From the NCBI GenBank assembly GCA_017643385.1, contig JAEPNN010000006.1, positions 1 through 64,000 on the forward strand: a DNA stretch of 64,000 nt, read 5' to 3'. This document shows, one piece after another, positions 63,530 to 64,000 of the stretch (its first letter is position 1; each line of letters begins with the position of its first letter). Both the position numbers and the translations under genes were made by a program. The stretch is from Dinoroseobacter sp. (GTDB taxonomy: Bacteria; Pseudomonadota; Alphaproteobacteria; Rhodobacterales; Rhodobacteraceae). The notes under the pieces are model-generated. The model did not search any database. It was not told the DNA's origin and worked only from the letters and a program-made list of their open reading frames with translations.

Positions 63530-63588
63530 CAATGGGGCCTTGTTGAAAGGATTGACCGATCCGTCACTTATTACGGTAGGCCCCATTG
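63530..63588. promoter_or_regulatory. Inverted repeat in the ScfR/substrate-binding protein intergenic region
   Basis: CAATGGGGCC at 63530-63539 and GGCCCCATTG at 63579-63588 are perfect 10-base inverted repeats with 39 bases between. A third half (ATTGGGCCCC) starts at 63585. They lie between divergent genes and are a likely operator, perhaps of the ScfR-type protein. Confidence 0.5.
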
Positions 63589-63647
63589 GGCCCCGAACGG
63601 ATAGGTAGAGGAGCCTGTCTGTTCCCTGCATCAAACGGGAGGATTAT

Positions 63648-64000
63648 ATGTCCAAACTAGATCTCAGCCGCCGTGGCGTTCTGAAAACCGGCGCTGTTGC
63701 CGGTGCCGGCCTGGCGCTGCCAACCATTTTCACTTCGGGCGCAAGCGCGTTCACCAATGAACCAGGCGACAGCTCGGTCACTCTGGGGTTCAACGTGCCT
63801 CAGTCCGGCCCATACGCCGATGAGGGTGCAGACGAACTGCGCGCCTACTTCCTGGCCGTGGAGCATCTGAACGGCGAAGGCGACGGCGGCATGCTGAACA
63901 CCTTCTCGTCCAAGGCTCTGGACGGTGCGGGTATTCTTGGCCGTAAAGTCGAATATGTCACGGGTGATACACAGACAAAGTCTGATGCTGCGCGCGCATC
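63648..64000 (+). CDS. Tat-exported ABC transporter substrate-binding protein (partial)
   Basis: The first 117 codons of a periplasmic type-I binding protein (LivK/Peripla_BP_6 group); the rest is past the right edge. GGGAGG stands 6 bases before the ATG. The N-terminus MSKLDLSRRGVLKTGAVAGA is a twin-arginine signal (SRRGVLK), cleaved near GASA. The mature start is SVTLGFNVPQSGPYADEGADELRAY, typical of branched-chain amino acid or amide binders. Divergent from the ScfR gene. The ligand is unknown; a short-chain acid or amide would fit the neighbour. Confidence 0.85.
   Translation, partial: MSKLDLSRRGVLKTGAVAGAGLALPTIFTSGASAFTNEPGDSSVTLGFNVPQSGPYADEGADELRAYFLAVEHLNGEGDGGMLNTFSSKALDGAGILGRKVEYVTGDTQTKSDAARA

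Noticed and set aside
1-64000. CRISPR array, tRNA, rRNA or a defence island
   Set aside because: No regularly spaced repeats, cloverleaf-type sequences, rRNA segments or restriction/toxin clusters were seen on either strand.

Overview
The window looks like chromosome of a marine alphaproteobacterium of the Rhodobacterales (Roseobacter group). I infer this from the gene content: an F1-ATPase zeta subunit, a GTA-type holin/endolysin pair, a split methionine synthase, fused indolepyruvate:ferredoxin oxidoreductase, an Entner-Doudoroff operon, a complete valine-catabolic gene set, a DctBD pair and an ScfR-type regulator. No tRNA, rRNA, CRISPR array or plasmid-type gene was seen. Almost all genes look like core metabolism. 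The one clearly foreign patch is at the left edge: a decayed IS5-type transposase and an AT-rich block with one response-regulator gene.

Layout. 1-1.8 kb: IS remnant, NarL-type response regulator, 560 bp of AT-rich non-coding DNA. 1.8-4.8 kb: mmsA, its divergent LysR gene and a CBS protein. 4.9-9.3 kb: coaD, a DUF1127 peptide, two gap paralogues with a small membrane peptide between them, and a DUF808 protein. 9.5-14.5 kb: a GCS2-type ligase and the valine-degradation genes. 14.6-19.9 kb: ccmH, ccmF, a GTA-type holin and endolysin, ccmE and argC in one minus-strand run. 20-26.2 kb: murI, an acyltransferase, indolepyruvate oxidoreductase and a LysR gene. 26.3-33.4 kb: a candidate sRNA, purL, bolA-grxD, an Atm1-like ABC exporter and a LysM protein. 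33.6-43.3 kb: a LOG protein, an M48 protease, a PIN protein, an rRNA methyltransferase, a 49-residue peptide, edd-eda, glnE and a YbaK-like deacylase. 43.4-50.8 kb: DUF2852, RDD, bpt, dctBD, purQSC and the zeta subunit. 50.9-57.4 kb: homocysteine methyltransferase, radical SAM protein, corrinoid protein, EamA transporter, DUF1638, SufE, a lipoprotein and a DUF442 phosphatase. 57.4-64 kb: an orphan FliM-like protein, a symporter-histidine kinase with its small partner and receiver protein, an ScfR-type regulator and the start of a Tat-exported substrate-binding protein.

How the parts work together. Sugar metabolism is tied together by a shared palindromic operator (core AGCGCTAAC) found before gap, before the second gap gene and before edd-eda. 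Valine breakdown is split between the 10.7-14.5 kb cluster and mmsA. BolA, the CGFS glutaredoxin and the Atm1-like exporter form an iron-sulfur/glutathione neighbourhood. The homocysteine methyltransferase, corrinoid protein and DUF1638 protein look like parts of a split methionine synthase. The most interesting items are the GTA-type lysis cassette inside the cytochrome c maturation operon, the DctD-like regulator with no GAFTGA loop, the shared sugar operator, two RNA elements with CCUCC-type loops, and the hairpin covering the start codon of the rRNA methyltransferase gene.
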